Positions 37,653-48,771 of a DNA stretch of 64,000 bases are shown in pieces. Numbering within the stretch: the stretch's first letter is position 1; each line of letters opens with the position of its first letter. Below the pieces are notes generated by a model. The model made no database searches. It saw nothing but the letters and a program-made list of their open reading frames with translations, and had not been told where the DNA came from. The DNA is from Paguma larvata (Eukaryota; Chordata; Mammalia; Carnivora; Viverridae): NCBI GenBank assembly GCA_030068075.1, contig CM057826.1:76667312-76731311 (forward strand), read 5' to 3'. The translations under genes and the position numbers were made by a program.

Positions 37653-37718
37653 TGTACTGCTTGTCATCTTGGAATCAGAATAACAGAATCCATCAGGTGT
37701 AAAATTACCTAAACAACT
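37653..37718 (-). pseudogene. ERAP2: ERAP2 pseudo-exon 10
   Basis: After acceptor TTTTATAG it reads SCLGNFTPDGFCYSDSKMTS, close to human [20 protein letters not shown], with one codon missing. The frame is open. The 3' boundary is uncertain: the GT after ACA at 37652 is the most likely donor but is weak. A minus-strand SINE begins 26 bp further on. Confidence 0.85.
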
Positions 37719-37895
37719 CTATAAAACAAGAATGAAAGAGCACAGTCATGTGAGTGCTGATAGTCCCAAGTAACAAAAGTTACATACATAAAACAAAAAG
37801 AGTAATTTTTGCAGATTTCCTATGGTCGCTGTGAAGATTTTTTTTAAAATTTTCATGAATTGCAATGTTTCTTACCATGTCTATCTAGATGAATG

Positions 37896-37897
<2 letters not shown>

Positions 37898-37931
<34 letters not shown>
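37898..37931. repeat. (TA)n microsatellite
   Basis: About 17 TA units, followed by further TATA-rich sequence to about 37990. Confidence 0.95.
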
Positions 37932-37934
<3 letters not shown>

Positions 37935-38017
37935 GTAAACTTTGTATTTATGTATACATATACATAAGCTTTAAATATGCATATATATTTAAAGTTTTCT
38001 AAAAAAGCACAATGTAG

Positions 38018-38247
38018 GGGCACCTGGGTGGGTCATTCAGTTGAGCAGCCAACTTTGGCTCAGGTAATCATCTCATAGTTGGTGAGTTTGAGCCCCGCAT
38101 TAGGCTCTGTGCTGACAGCTTGGAGCCTGGAGCCTGCTTTAGATTCTGTGTCTCTTTCTTTCTCTCTCTACACTCCTCTGCTCACTGTCTGTCTCTTTCT
38201 CTCTCAAAAATAAACATGAAAACAAATTTTTTAATTAAAAAAAAGTT
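38018..38247 (+). mobile_element. Felid SINE
   Basis: Head GGGCACCTGGGTGGGTCA, complete body and A-rich tail. CAATGTAG is duplicated at 38010-38017 and 38248-38255. Confidence 0.94.
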
Positions 38248-38519
38248 CAATGTAGTAGAATAACCCATGCCCCTATTAGGCATTTTGGCAATTGGGTCTA
38301 GTATTAACCTTCTCCTATCATATCACAAATTCATTGACTGAGAAGGGGAAATGCCTTTGCTTACCTGAGCATTCCCAGCGACTACCACAGTAGCATAAAG
38401 AGAATGCATAATAAATTATGAATTCAGAATTAAAATGAGACCTAGGGAAATCGACAATTTGTCAATCAACCCTTAAATAACCAGGAGTTAATGTTTAAAA
38501 GGAACTGTAAATGGAAAAA

Positions 38520-38520
<1 letters not shown>

Positions 38521-38564
<44 letters not shown>
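38521..38564. repeat. (CA)22 microsatellite
   Basis: Uninterrupted CA repeat, likely variable in length between individuals. Confidence 0.98.
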
Positions 38565-38566
<2 letters not shown>

Positions 38567-38809
38567 GTGAGGCCCTCAAGTGCCATTAAATAATTTTATA
38601 AAAAATAACAACTCCTCTAAATCCCATGCTATGACATGTATTAGCATTGATGTTCTATGACACAAAGCTAAGTAAATATTTTCAGAAAATTTTCAGTTTC
38701 ATACCACAGTTTCATTTGGCATCAGAAAGTGGTCAACTAGAACTGAAGACCTTTAAGGGAAGGTTAGAAGGGAGGCTTTCCTGATAACTGGGAAGAAGCT
38801 GTGTTGTAA

Positions 38810-38990
38810 TTGAAAAAATCAATACTGGACTCGGAGTGGGAAGACAGATGTTAAGTACCGACTTCATCATTGTTTGGTGTATATGTAGCCTGGCACCAAT
38901 CTCTCCCTTAGTATTACTTTTCCCACCTGTGAAAATGGGATAAGAATGCCTACCTTACCTTCTTGAGATGACTAATAAGCATGATATGAT
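38810..38990 (+). mobile_element. MIR
   Basis: MIR-like order: ACTGGACTCGGAGTGGGAAG, CCACCTGTGAAAATGGGATA, ATGCCTACCTTACC. Confidence 0.6.
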
Positions 38991-39138
38991 AAATATTAAC
39001 ATAGGAATATTCACAGTTGGCCTAAAAGAATCCTGCAGTTGTTGGCCAAATTTCTCCTTTAATCTCCCCCCACCCTCCTACAGCCACCATGCACACCAAA
39101 GAGAGAGTGTTCATTGTTGAAGATACGCAAGGCTTATG

Positions 39139-39244
<106 letters not shown>

Positions 39245-39931
39245 AAAAGGAAGGAAGGAGAAAAGAGATGGGAGAGAAAATCGATGTGTGACTTGTTAAG
39301 AAGTTTAGGAGGAACTGCGGAGAGAGAGCATCTAGATCATCAGCAGGAGGTGGTGCAAATGGATAAAGAGAATTTTTATAGGTAGTAGTAAGGGCTGTGT
39401 ATTTTGGTCTCTTTTATGATTTTCAAGAAATGTGAGTAAAAGATTTGAGCTACTTTAATGACTTGACTTTGTTCTTTTGACCACACACATAAATTATTGG
39501 ATCATGAGGATCCAGATTTTATAAGGGCATAAAAAATATTAAATGAGATTATGTACTTGAAATATCTCTTTAAACTGTTAAGTGCTATACAAATACTGAA
39601 CTATTATTACTGTCCCCAGGATATAAGTGTTTATAAGAAGAGACGACCTCTTCTGTCTACAATGGCTTAGGGTTTTTCTACCGTATGCATGAGCTCTGCC
39701 AGTCCAATACTTCTATAAAAGATCTTTTTACTCACATTTGAACATTTAAGAATATTTTAATAGTTACCAGAATTATCTGAGTTGACTGCATGTTTTCTTT
39801 TTTGTCTTACCTGTTATACTACATAAATCTTAATGACAGAGACCAGGATTTCGTGAATCAATAATCAACTTTTTATTAATCACTAGTGCATGGCACTAAA
39901 AAAAGAATAGATACAATTATTGTTCTTAAGC

Positions 39932-39933
<2 letters not shown>

Positions 39934-39970
<37 letters not shown>

Positions 39971-39983
39971 CATTGTTATTATT
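39934..39983. repeat. (TTA)n microsatellite
   Basis: About 12 TTA units followed by an interrupted TCATTGTTATTATT tail. Confidence 0.95.
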
Positions 39984-40019
39984 GAGCCATTATAAACTAA
40001 TGAAAGAGAATGTCACTTT

Positions 40020-40493
40020 GTGGAACAGATTCATAAATGCACTTCTAGGTATTTAGGAGAAGGGCAAAGCAACGAGGGCTGGAGTAGTCTATGAGGAGGA
40101 GATAAAATTTCAGCTAGAACTCAAAAGATGGATGGCATTTGAATTCATGGAAAGAAGAAAGCACACTTCCAATAGCAAGGGCTGCAGAAATAAAGACGTC
40201 ATGCGTAGGGGTTAAGCAGGATTTCTTTCTATGAGGGAGAAGATGGAAAATGCACGCTGAACAATGAAGTTCAGTAAGTAGAGTTCAACTGTAAAATTTG
40301 GGCAGAGAAGATTAGGTATTTATGGTAGGAATTAAAAAATCACAGGTGCCTGGGTGTCTCAGTCGGTCGAACATCTGACTCTCAGCTTTGGCTCAGGTCA
40401 TGATCCCACAGTTGTGAGATCAGTCCCTGAGTCAGGATCTGCACTCACAGTACGGATTCTCTCTCCCTTTCTTTCTGCCCCTCCCCGACTCTT

Positions 40494-40538
<45 letters not shown>

Positions 40539-40620
40539 ATAAATAATAAAAAAATGGAATTACAAAGTCATTAAAGATTTTGAAAAATGGGGGAGATAAA
40601 AGTGTAGGGTTAACCATAAA
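40020..40620 (-). mobile_element. L2-like relic interrupted by a SINE
   Basis: Reversed L2-type sequence (blocks such as GGCATTTGAATTCATGGAAAG and GTCATTAAAGATTTTGAAAAA's neighbourhood) continues on both sides of the SINE at 40344-40553. Family assignment is by eye and tentative. Confidence 0.45.
40344..40553 (+). mobile_element. Felid SINE inserted in an L2 relic
   Basis: Head AGGTGCCTGGGTGTCTCAG, shortened middle and a long (CT)n tract at 40490-40536. It interrupts an L2-like sequence that continues on both sides. Confidence 0.9.
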
Positions 40621-40856
40621 AGGGAACCACAGAGAAGGAGGCCAAATAGCGAATACCATGACTAACCCAGTGTGGCATCCTTGTTTAATGTGGTGCCAGA
40701 CGAACAAGGAAGGTGCTGCTTTATAGGGACCCAGGCAATGTGGAAAGTGGAATAAATATTGGTTGATTGACAATGCAAATATTTATAAACCTTCATAAGT
40801 AGCCTGTTACATTTTAGGCTTAACAGCAGTCTACTGTTATCCAATATATGACTTAC

Positions 40857-40985
40857 ATTGGACAGACCGCTCCACAAGTCATTTTTGGCATTTCCATAAC
40901 TGAACTTTTTTAAGTAGTGAATAATTCGTTCCTAGAATTTCTCCTCCTTCAGAAGATCCGTAAGCATATTTGAAATACAAGCTCC
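40857..40985 (-). pseudogene. ERAP2: ERAP2 pseudo-exon 9
   Basis: Reads GACISNMLTDLLKEEKF, a TAG stop (human Gln), then ERIIHYLKKFSYGNAKND, then LWSGLSN and a GTAAGT donor. Human reads [20 protein letters not shown] at the start. One of two adjacent Asp codons is missing, in frame. Its acceptor CAG is directly preceded (in transcript sense) by a long TTCC/TTTC microsatellite, which now forms the whole polypyrimidine tract. Confidence 0.95.
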
Positions 40986-40988
40986 CTG

Positions 40989-41122
40989 AAAGGAAGGAAG
41001 GAAGAAAGAAAGAAAGAAAGGAGGAAGGAAGGAAGGAAGGAAGGAAGGAAGGAAGGAAGGAAGGAAGGAAAGAAGGAAGGAAGAAAGGAAAGGAGGGAGG
41101 GAGAGAGGGAGGAAGGGAGGAA
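40989..41122. repeat. GGAA/GAAA tetranucleotide array
   Basis: About 130 bp of pure purines, mostly GGAA with GAAA and GGGA variants. It abuts the acceptor of ERAP2 pseudo-exon 9, so on the transcript strand it is an extended polypyrimidine tract. Confidence 0.97.
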
Positions 41123-41336
41123 AACCAAACAAGGAGATGGAGAAAAAAGTAGTATGATGTGTTTTTAAAGGAAGCTTAAATTTTATGAAACGCGTGTAAT
41201 GTCTGAAAAATGAACATCAAATAAAAGTGTAACGAGTGGCAGTAACCTGGGAGCAGTAACTTCAGCTTCTGGTTTCACGACCCTCATTATATTTCTCCTA
41301 AAAGCAGAGCTTCCACTTGCCCACAGCAGTTACTAC

Positions 41337-41465
41337 CTTCTCATAGGAAACTGCATCAAAACTCCTGTATTTAAATAGGAGTTTCTGCCTGATTGGAGAT
41401 AGGACAGGATGAATTTAATGAATCTTTTTCAATTACTCCAAAACAAACATCCAAAAAAGCATCAT
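41337..41465 (-). pseudogene. ERAP2: ERAP2 pseudo-exon 8
   Basis: Reads [20 protein letters not shown] then [10 protein letters not shown], matching human [20 protein letters not shown] then RPISKPAETPTQ. A CAA-to-TAA stop follows, then IQE. A 2-nt deletion removes the frame at the human EMFDEVSYNK segment. The acceptor is TTTAAG and the donor GTAGTA. Confidence 0.9.
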
Positions 41466-41714
41466 CTTAAATAGGGAAGAAAATTTGTCACTTTTAATTT
41501 GACACTTTCAAAGCAACAGAAAACACAGTAGGCTTCGTAAGGTATTCTTAGAACTATTCAATCAATATTCCTTACAATTGATTGTTTCTTTCCCCTAACA
41601 TATTCCCTTTTACCAGTTCTCTACTTTGTAAAAGTGTAAATGCAACACTCCTTCAGACTTTATTTGAATGTTTACCATGTACCAAGCCCTTGGATACAAA
41701 AATAAAATGGTTCC

Positions 41715-41905
41715 CTTTTAGTGAAACACTTGCTATATACCAGGACCTTACATCCATCATTTGTGATCCTTTCAACACCCTGCAAAGTAGATGCATTATG
41801 TGTGTTTCGCAAGTGAGAATATATGAAGATTTGGGATTTCACCAAGAATTCAAAACATAGCAAATAATAAGATACTCTGAATCCATGTCTGTCTATACTA
41901 TACTG
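41715..41905 (-). mobile_element. MIR, reversed, weak
   Basis: Reversed MIR-like order: CACTTGCTATATACCAGGAC, CACCCTGCAAAGTAGATGC, GTGAGAATATATGAAGATTT. Confidence 0.45.
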
Positions 41906-42295
41906 GATCAAATGCCTATCCTAAAGAGCTAATTAACCATCACGAACCACCTTGATATGTAGTGTTTAGACTTCTTATGCCTAAGGAAAAAGACATGTAT
42001 GAAAAAAATATTTTCATAAATTTTGGAGAAGTGAATAGGCCTTTTGAAAATCTGGAGGAGTGTGCCCCAATTGTGCTTAATTTTCAGTTTATAGAACTCT
42101 GCACAGGCTCTTTAGCCATGGGTATTCTCTTATCCTATATCATTGGATATGGACAGTGATATTCTTTCCTCTTACCCCACATACACAACTGTATGTTTGC
42201 ACTATTTCAGCTCTCTGTCCATAGCTTTTTGGGTGAGGGATTTATGTCATAGGCTGAACGTATATATGGTATGACATACAAAATTGTAAACTTAC

Positions 42296-42410
42296 AAACT
42301 GCAGCTTTGGGTATGTAGCATTAAGAGAGATGAGTTCCATGTATGTTGCAAAAACCTTCCTTAAGCCAAATATCATTCCACCATTCCATTGTAACCAGGT
42401 TGCCAACCCA
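42296..42410 (-). pseudogene. ERAP2: ERAP2 pseudo-exon 7 (second zinc-ligand Glu)
   Basis: The acceptor CTTCCTAG and donor GTAAGT are intact. The exon reads WVGNLVTMEWWNDIWLKEGF, which includes the downstream Glu that completes the zinc site. A fifth T in a T-run (plus-strand A-run 42350-42354) then shifts the frame, and the ATYMELISLNATYPKLQF segment is read one base over. The exon is 115 bp long where the frame-preserving size would be 114, consistent with a single-base insertion. Confidence 0.95.
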
Positions 42411-43015
42411 CTAGGAAGCAAAGACTCAATGTTATTAGAAAACATAACATTAAACAAATATATTAAACAAATATAAAGATTATTAACTGTAGCAAAAATA
42501 CAATGAGTAGTAACTTTCTTCTTTCAGTAGTTAAGGACTTTCCTCTCTGTTACTCTTCTCTCTGTACGAGGTCCTTGTACTGATTTCTCTGCCTTCCCTT
42601 CTCACCACCACATTTTTGCTTCTTGCTTCACTTTTCTTTCTTTTGTGTCCTTATTGCCCCCAACTCTCCAGGTTCCATTTTATCCTCCCCACATTTCCTA
42701 GCTATTAGATTTAATAGTAAGGAAGAAAATAAAACATTTTGTGGGGGTAGTTTTCCTTTCTTGCACAGCTAGTACAATCTCACTCATCTTTGATTTATGG
42801 TGATGGTCTTTAGAGAAATATAAGCCAAAATATCTTCGGTGAAGTCACCTCATTACATTAAGGAGCAGGTACTTAAGAGAATCGTAAGATTGTGTTTAGG
42901 ACTCTCAGATTATTATACAGTGTTACTGATGAGGAAATTTAGTTGTTAACTTTTGCTCTGACTTCCCTCCAGGGATTAACTTGGACACTAAAGAGAATAA
43001 AGTTCTGAGATTTTA

Positions 43016-43049
43016 AATATATATGTATATATATATATATATATATAAT

Positions 43050-43085
<36 letters not shown>
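43016..43085. repeat. (AT)n microsatellite, two blocks
   Basis: Two TA arrays, each ending in AATTAA, suggesting that one block duplicated from the other. Confidence 0.93.
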
Positions 43086-43088
<3 letters not shown>

Positions 43089-43499
43089 GGGTGCCATAAA
43101 GAAATCTAAATAGAAATTTATGCTTGACCTATATTTGATCTGCAACACCAGTTTTAAGCATTACTACGTTTCATGTACTTTTATATTTTATTTAGCCCAA
43201 TACTGTCCATCTAATTTATCTGTTTTAGTATTTCAATCTCCAGAAGGATGGGAAATTAAACAAAAGTATTCCAAGAGTCAGAAGAACCTTCTTACAATTA
43301 CAGACTAGAATTTAGCTTCTAGAAACTGTTTAAGCTCTATTTCTTTTCTGATAACCCTCAGATCATTTTACAAGGCGGCACCAATTTTCCCAAGGGCATC
43401 TGTGAGAAGGGATGGGAGGTGTTTTCTTAATTTGAGAATTGATGAATAAGAGAAACACAGATCGAGCTGATTCTGGTAACATCACCAGTTATTAAGAGT

Positions 43500-43990
43500 G
43501 GTTTATTCATCCATTAAATAAATATCTAGAGAGAACCTACTACATTATTGGCAACATGCCATATGTTAAAAATATAAAGATGTGCATAATACATCCTCTG
43601 CCTCAATACAAATGATGGAGGTCAGCAGTTAGACAGATAAATGTAATAAGCATTATGGCGCTATGATCAATGACTATACAAGGGGTAGAGAGGATTCCAG
43701 AAGCTAAAAATCAATTCTGCTGGGAGAGTGTGTAAGTTAGTTAGGAAATGATTCATTAACTGATTCTTGCAAGAGGTCTTCGAGTATGTTGGGAGTAGTG
43801 TGTGCTCTAGGCAAATCAAGTACCAGAAGCAAAAGCATAAAGGATCAACACAACCTAGCATGTTTAGGAAATGACAAGTAGTCTGGGATGGCTAAAGCTT
43901 AGGGTATTGGCAAGAGATAAGGCTGGAAAGGTGGAGAAGGGCTTCATCTTGGGAGCTTTATAAGCCATGCTATGGATCCCTGATTCACTC
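43500..43990 (-). mobile_element. L2 relic
   Basis: Reversed L2: TTATTCATCCATTAAATAAAT, AGACAGATAAATGTAATAAG, then GGCTGGAAAGGTGGAGAAGG and TTTATAAGCCATGCTATGGA. Confidence 0.6.
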
Positions 43991-44287
43991 AGTTGGCATT
44001 TGGAGTCTTCGTCAGAGTAAATCATCATATGAGATCAATGGGGAGACAAAGTAGTCCAGACAAAAATTCCAATGCTGCCTGCTGCTTCAGCCTTAGAGTC
44101 TGTGGCTCCATGAAAGAGAAGTTATTAAAGGAAGGCCCAAGGGATCCTCAGCGATAGAGTTCTCCAACCATTTCTCTATGAACATTCAATAGAAAAAATT
44201 AGAAATCCCTAGATTCAGTCAAGTGCTTTAGAGCTACCAGTAACTACTGATCGAAACCCCCAAGATGGGACAGTGGGGAGATTCTAA

Positions 44288-44750
44288 TTTTTTTAACGTT
44301 TTTTTAAATTTTATTTTATTTTTTTTTTTTTGTTAATGTTTATTTACTTTTGAGAGACATAGAGGCACAGCGTGAACAGGGGAAGGGCAGAGAGAGAGGG
44401 AGACACAGAATCGGAAGCAGGCTCCATGCTCTGAGCCATCAGCACAGGGCCTGACGCGGGGCTTGAACTCAGGGGCTCGAACTCACAGACCGCGAGATCA
44501 TGACCTGAGCTGAAGTCGGCCGCCCAACCGACTGAGCCACCCAGGTGCCCCTTATTTTATTTTTGAGAGACATAGAGACAGAGAGTGAGCAAGGGAGGGG
44601 CAGAGAGAAAGGGAGATACAGAATCTGAATCAGGCTCCAGGCTCTGAGCCATCAGCACAGAACCCGATGCAGGGCTCGAACTCACAGACCTTGAGATCAT
44701 GACCTGAGCCGAAGTCGGCCACCTAACCAACTGAGCCACCCAGGCACCCT
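44288..44750 (-). mobile_element. Felid SINE carrying a nested SINE
   Basis: Two reversed SINEs. The outer one occupies about 44288-44330 and 44551-44750 and is bounded by a perfect 12-bp duplication (GGGAGATTCTAA) at 44276-44287 and 44751-44762. The inner one is listed separately. Confidence 0.93.
44331..44550 (-). mobile_element. Inner felid SINE, nested
   Basis: Complete reversed SINE (TTAATGTTTATTTACTTTTGAG to CCACCCAGGTGCCCC) inserted in the T-rich tail of another SINE. TTATTTTATTTTT-like copies of the host tail lie on both sides. The GGGGCTTGAACTCA / GGGGCTCGAACTCA unit occurs twice inside it. Confidence 0.92.
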
Positions 44751-45164
44751 GGGAGATTCTAAACCAGAATAAGCCACATATATGTTCTTAAGTACAATGC
44801 CGAGCATGGCTCCTATGTAATTGGGTTTTTAGTTCACTGTTTAAATAAAATCCAACTTATTATTATAATAATGATAAAGGATAAAGTCAAAAATGAAAAA
44901 TAAGATATTACTAGCTTCTATAATAAAATGATATTTGTCTACATGGCAAAAGAGATTTCGGGGACCCTTAATAATTCACTGTGCTACTTGGGATTTTCAG
45001 AAATGAAATAGAGTGGAAATAATCTCTGATATATATATAGCTAGTTTTATGGCTCCATATTTGTACCTAATACAGTGTTGATAGATGGACCTTGGAAATC
45101 TTATACTGCAAGAAATGGTAGCAGTAGACAGCAGAGATCATTGCTGTCATCATTAATAACTAAC

Positions 45165-45330
45165 AGTTACTGATTGCCTACTATATAACAGACACAGACA
45201 GTTTTCTGTAATTCTTAACAGTTTCAAGAAGCAGAAACTACTGTTAATTTAATTTTATAGATGAAGACGCTGAAATTTAGAGAGTTAAGTAATGTGTCTA
45301 GGGTTAGCAGCCTTTGAGTACTTGGATGTG
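45165..45330 (-). mobile_element. MIR, reversed
   Basis: Reversed MIR: CTACTATATAACAGACACAG, TTTATAGATGAAGACGCTGA, AGTTAAGTAATGTGTCTAGG. Confidence 0.65.
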
Positions 45331-45766
45331 AAGTACTTCTTTGTGGCCATACAATGACATGTTCCAACTGAGGGGTTTGATTTTGCCCTAGATTGGAATG
45401 CTGTGGTACTAAGGGATATAAGGAGATATATTTTTAATAGAAATTTCTATTTGTAGGGTTTCTAATTCTGTGCTCCATATATCTGCTTCGTCTCTACCTT
45501 CTTTAGTAAAAGATATTTGAAGGCTTTTCTATGAAGAGTTTTAGAGGACACAGTGGCCATGTCTCTTGTGACAATAATCCTTTGGGAGCCTCATAGTCTA
45601 GAGTGTGAGATCTCTGCTACTTGACATATCTGTTTGGTTTGATAGTCTTCAAGGTTCCCTCTAGAAGTAAAATGATATAATTTTATGTTGTTTCAGGAAG
45701 ACTGCTGGTACCCCAAACAATGCTTTTTTGGCCTGATAGTAAGAGAATGTCATGAGTGTCAGGTGC

Positions 45767-45921
45767 CTGGTGTGTTAGTTCATGGGCTATGACTTTGGTT
45801 ATCCATAGTTAATCAGAAGCAGAAGAGGTCTTGGGATCAAAGAGCAGTGATGTCTCTTGATATGTGATGAGGCCCCAATTTTCCATGGTTCCAGATTCAA
45901 AGTCAGGAATGGCAACTAGAT
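45767..45921 (-). pseudogene. ERAP2: ERAP2 pseudo-exon 6 (GAMEN and HEXXH motifs)
   Basis: This is the catalytic exon. After acceptor TTTCTTAG it reads [20 protein letters not shown], then [17 protein letters not shown], then a TAA stop where human has Lys, then LWITKVIAHELTHQ. The exopeptidase motif GAMEN has become GTMEN. The zinc motif HELAH reads HELTH, so both His ligands and the catalytic Glu are kept. The stop lies between the two motifs. The donor position reads GC (CAG/GCACCT) instead of GT. Confidence 0.95.
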
Positions 45922-46515
45922 CTAAGAAATAAGAACAACCATATTTGATCATTATGGCTTCTGCACCAGAAATGAAATTTGCTTCCTCCTCAAATAAATT
46001 GTGATCCTTTCATGTATAAGCAGACTCTCTGAAAAGTTCAAGACCATCATAACTTTGACAAGGTGTCCTGTAGTTGCACTGAAAATAATCAATACCCATT
46101 ATTAAGGAACATTAATTCTATCAATACGGTTTGGGTTTAGCTGAAGTAACCTGTTGATATTTAATCATTTGTTTCTAAGCATGCTAAATTCTGAAAATAT
46201 CTTGGGTGCATTACTGCTAAGAAAATGTTTTATTTAAAAACTTAAGACTACTCAAAAACTTTTAAAGATATCAAATAATTTCTAATATGTTTGAGATTCA
46301 TCGAAAACATATAATGAACTCATTTCTATAAAACAGATATAGGATTTTAATTTCAGGAAAATATGTTTTAAAAGCAATCTCTATACTCAGTATTTCAAGA
46401 ACATATGGCTTCTTTTAAGTGCAAATGTCCTTCCAAGGCAGTAGAGGAAAACAGCTGTGGGTATCAATTATTTCTGACCTCAATTTCCTTTTCAACATTG
46501 ATACTTCCTATATCT

Positions 46516-46696
46516 TTTTTTTAAAGTTTATTTGTTATTTATTTTAAGAAAGAGAGAGAGCATGAGCATTAGCAAGGGAAGGGCAGAGAGAGAGGGAGAG
46601 ATAGAGCACAGAGCTTGAACTAATGAATTGTGAGATCATGACCTGAGCCAAAATCAAGAGTTGGACACTTAACCAACTGAGCCGCCCAGGTTCCCT
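46516..46696 (-). mobile_element. Felid SINE with internal deletion
   Basis: Both ends are present, but the central segment (human-readable CAGGCTCCAGGCTCTGAGC part) is missing, leaving about 180 bp. Confidence 0.88.
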
Positions 46697-47751
46697 GATG
46701 TTTCCTCTACTTCTTAACAAAGTCTTGAGGAAATAAAGTCAAATTTAATCCTCTTTAAGCAATTCAAGTATAATGTATATTAATTTATATTATGTCTGTG
46801 TATGTGTGTATGTAGATCATTTGCTATTGATTTCATGTAGGTTAGAAAATGTCTGGCTAATATTTAATCTTGGAATTTTTCTCTTTTTATTCTGCCATGC
46901 CATTTTGGAAGAAGTACTGTTTGACTAAAAAGAAAGGTAATTTTTTTAAGTTTGAAATAAACCAAGTCACTTGGCTTGTAATTACATTGTCTGGAATTAA
47001 TACTGGTTGATACTAGTGGATAAAAGCAAATATTTATAAGACAATCAAAAACAAATTAGCACGAGTAAAGATTAGTATTCATAAGCACTTCAAATGTGGG
47101 AATAATTCCTTTTGTAAATTGCACTGATGATTTTGTATTAGTTAGATTATTTCCCATAGTCATTAGAGATACTTATATCTAGCTTAATTTCTCCTAAATT
47201 ACATGTTTCTTTTCAGTTACTTTTAAAATACATTTCATATAATCTTCAAGGATGTATTTTTCAAGAACAATGTAAGATTGTTGATGGTTGTTATTGGATC
47301 TTTCCTTGATTTTGATATAGAGTACAGTAATGGATTATGGGCCAATTTAGTATATCTGTACTAAAAGGCATATAGAACCTGCACTGTAATAATGCACTGA
47401 GACTTGGGAACTAGAGAAATAAGTCATTGGAGGTGCCTTTTTATGGTCCCTTTTACCTCCACTAAGAAAAAACTGCACAGAGTTTGGGGTAAAAGGAAGC
47501 AAAGAGATGATAAGGAGTATGCTTTACATTTTTACCCAAGGGAGGGGAAAAAGTTTTGTCACTGTCAGAAACTCTAAAAATCAATCTACATATGTTATAA
47601 AACTTAAGTCATGGTTTAATATATTCTGCAACATTATTAAATCATAACTTCTATTTTTTAAGAGAGAAAATTAAACCAAGATAAACTATGTCTATCTTCC
47701 TATATAAAAATCTGCTACTACCACTTTCAAATTATCTATTTCCTCCAAGTC

Positions 47752-47753
<2 letters not shown>

Positions 47754-47797
<44 letters not shown>
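47754..47797. repeat. (TG)22 microsatellite
   Basis: Uninterrupted TG repeat of 44 bp. Confidence 0.98.
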
Positions 47798-47798
<1 letters not shown>

Positions 47799-47948
47799 CA
47801 TTCTTATCTTCCAAACTCAAATGCACTATAAACACTGGAGGGACAATTTTCAGCTGTTTACATAAATCTTTGGCAACTTTATAGAAGGTTACTGGTCTTG
47901 TACAAATATGGTACAGAAAAAAGTTGTGAGCTCTGAAAAATTCATTCA

Positions 47949-48169
47949 TTTAGTTACTATCATTTTTTATGTTTGTTTGTTTATTTATTTTTTAGAAAGA
48001 CAGCAAGCTGGGGAGGGGCAGAAAGAGAGGGAGCGAGAAATCCCAAGCAGGCTCTGCGCTTATCGGCACAGAGCCTGTCATGGGGCTCCATCTCATGAAC
48101 CATGAGATCATGACCTGAGCTGAAACCAAGGTAGTCAGTTGCTTAACCAGTTGGGGCACTCACGTGCCC
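47949..48169 (-). mobile_element. Felid SINE, diverged
   Basis: Reversed SINE with a diverged head (GGGGCACTCACGTGCCCC). GAAAAATTCATTC and GAAAATTCATCC flank it. Confidence 0.9.
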
Positions 48170-48218
48170 CTAGAAAATTCATCCAGTTAAATCTAACATG
48201 CAATTCAGCTATTTTAAT

Positions 48219-48427
48219 TTTTTAATGTTTATTTATTTTTGAGAGAGAGAGAGAGAGAGAGAGAGTGGGGGAGGGCTAAAGAGACCGGGAGACACAGAAT
48301 CCAAAGCAGGCTCCAAGCTCTGAGCTCTCAGCACAGAGCCCGATGTGGGGCTCAAACCCATGTACTGTGAGATCATGACCTGAATCCAAGTCAGATGCTT
48401 AACTGAATGAGCCACCCAGATGCCCCC
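48219..48427 (-). mobile_element. Felid SINE
   Basis: Complete reversed SINE about 230 bp from ERAP2 pseudo-exon 5. A duplication with one mismatch (AATTCAGCTATTTTAAT against AATACAGCTATTTTAAT) flanks it. Confidence 0.94.
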
Positions 48428-48655
48428 AATACAGCTATTTTAATATGAATCTAATAGAAGAATAAAAAAATGATTCACACTACTCGAATCCTCATACTTT
48501 ATTTTCTACAATCAAGAACCATCTCTGAGGTACAAATTATTGCTTCCTAGGCTAACCGACCCTCTTCAGCACTCATTGAAATCATATATACAGAAAGAAA
48601 TCAAAGCAAGGTCTGTAAGCAAAAATAAAGGCAATGACATGGAATCTGAACCTAC

Positions 48656-48771
48656 CCAGTTTGGGGAGAGGATATTTAGTATCAAAGTAATGTTCATAAA
48701 AATCAAGTAGGTTTAACAATGCTTCCATAATGTTTCTGACTTCATTTGCCTGTGGATGCATAGATGGACAA
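48656..48771 (-). pseudogene. ERAP2: ERAP2 pseudo-exon 5
   Basis: Acceptor TTTCCAG and donor GTAGGT are both good. The frame starts LSIYASTGK and then hits a TGA where human has Arg. A deletion of about 5 nt follows, after which the other frame reads LLNLLDFYEHYFDTKYPLPK, matching the human LLDFYEKYFDIYYPLSKL stretch that precedes the catalytic exon. One stop and one frameshift are therefore both present. Confidence 0.92.

Noticed and set aside
48601..48625. A 'PCFD'-like reading after an AG, resembling ERAP2 exon 3 (FPCFDEP)
   Set aside because: It lies downstream of exon 5 rather than between exons 2 and 4, and the match stops after four residues.
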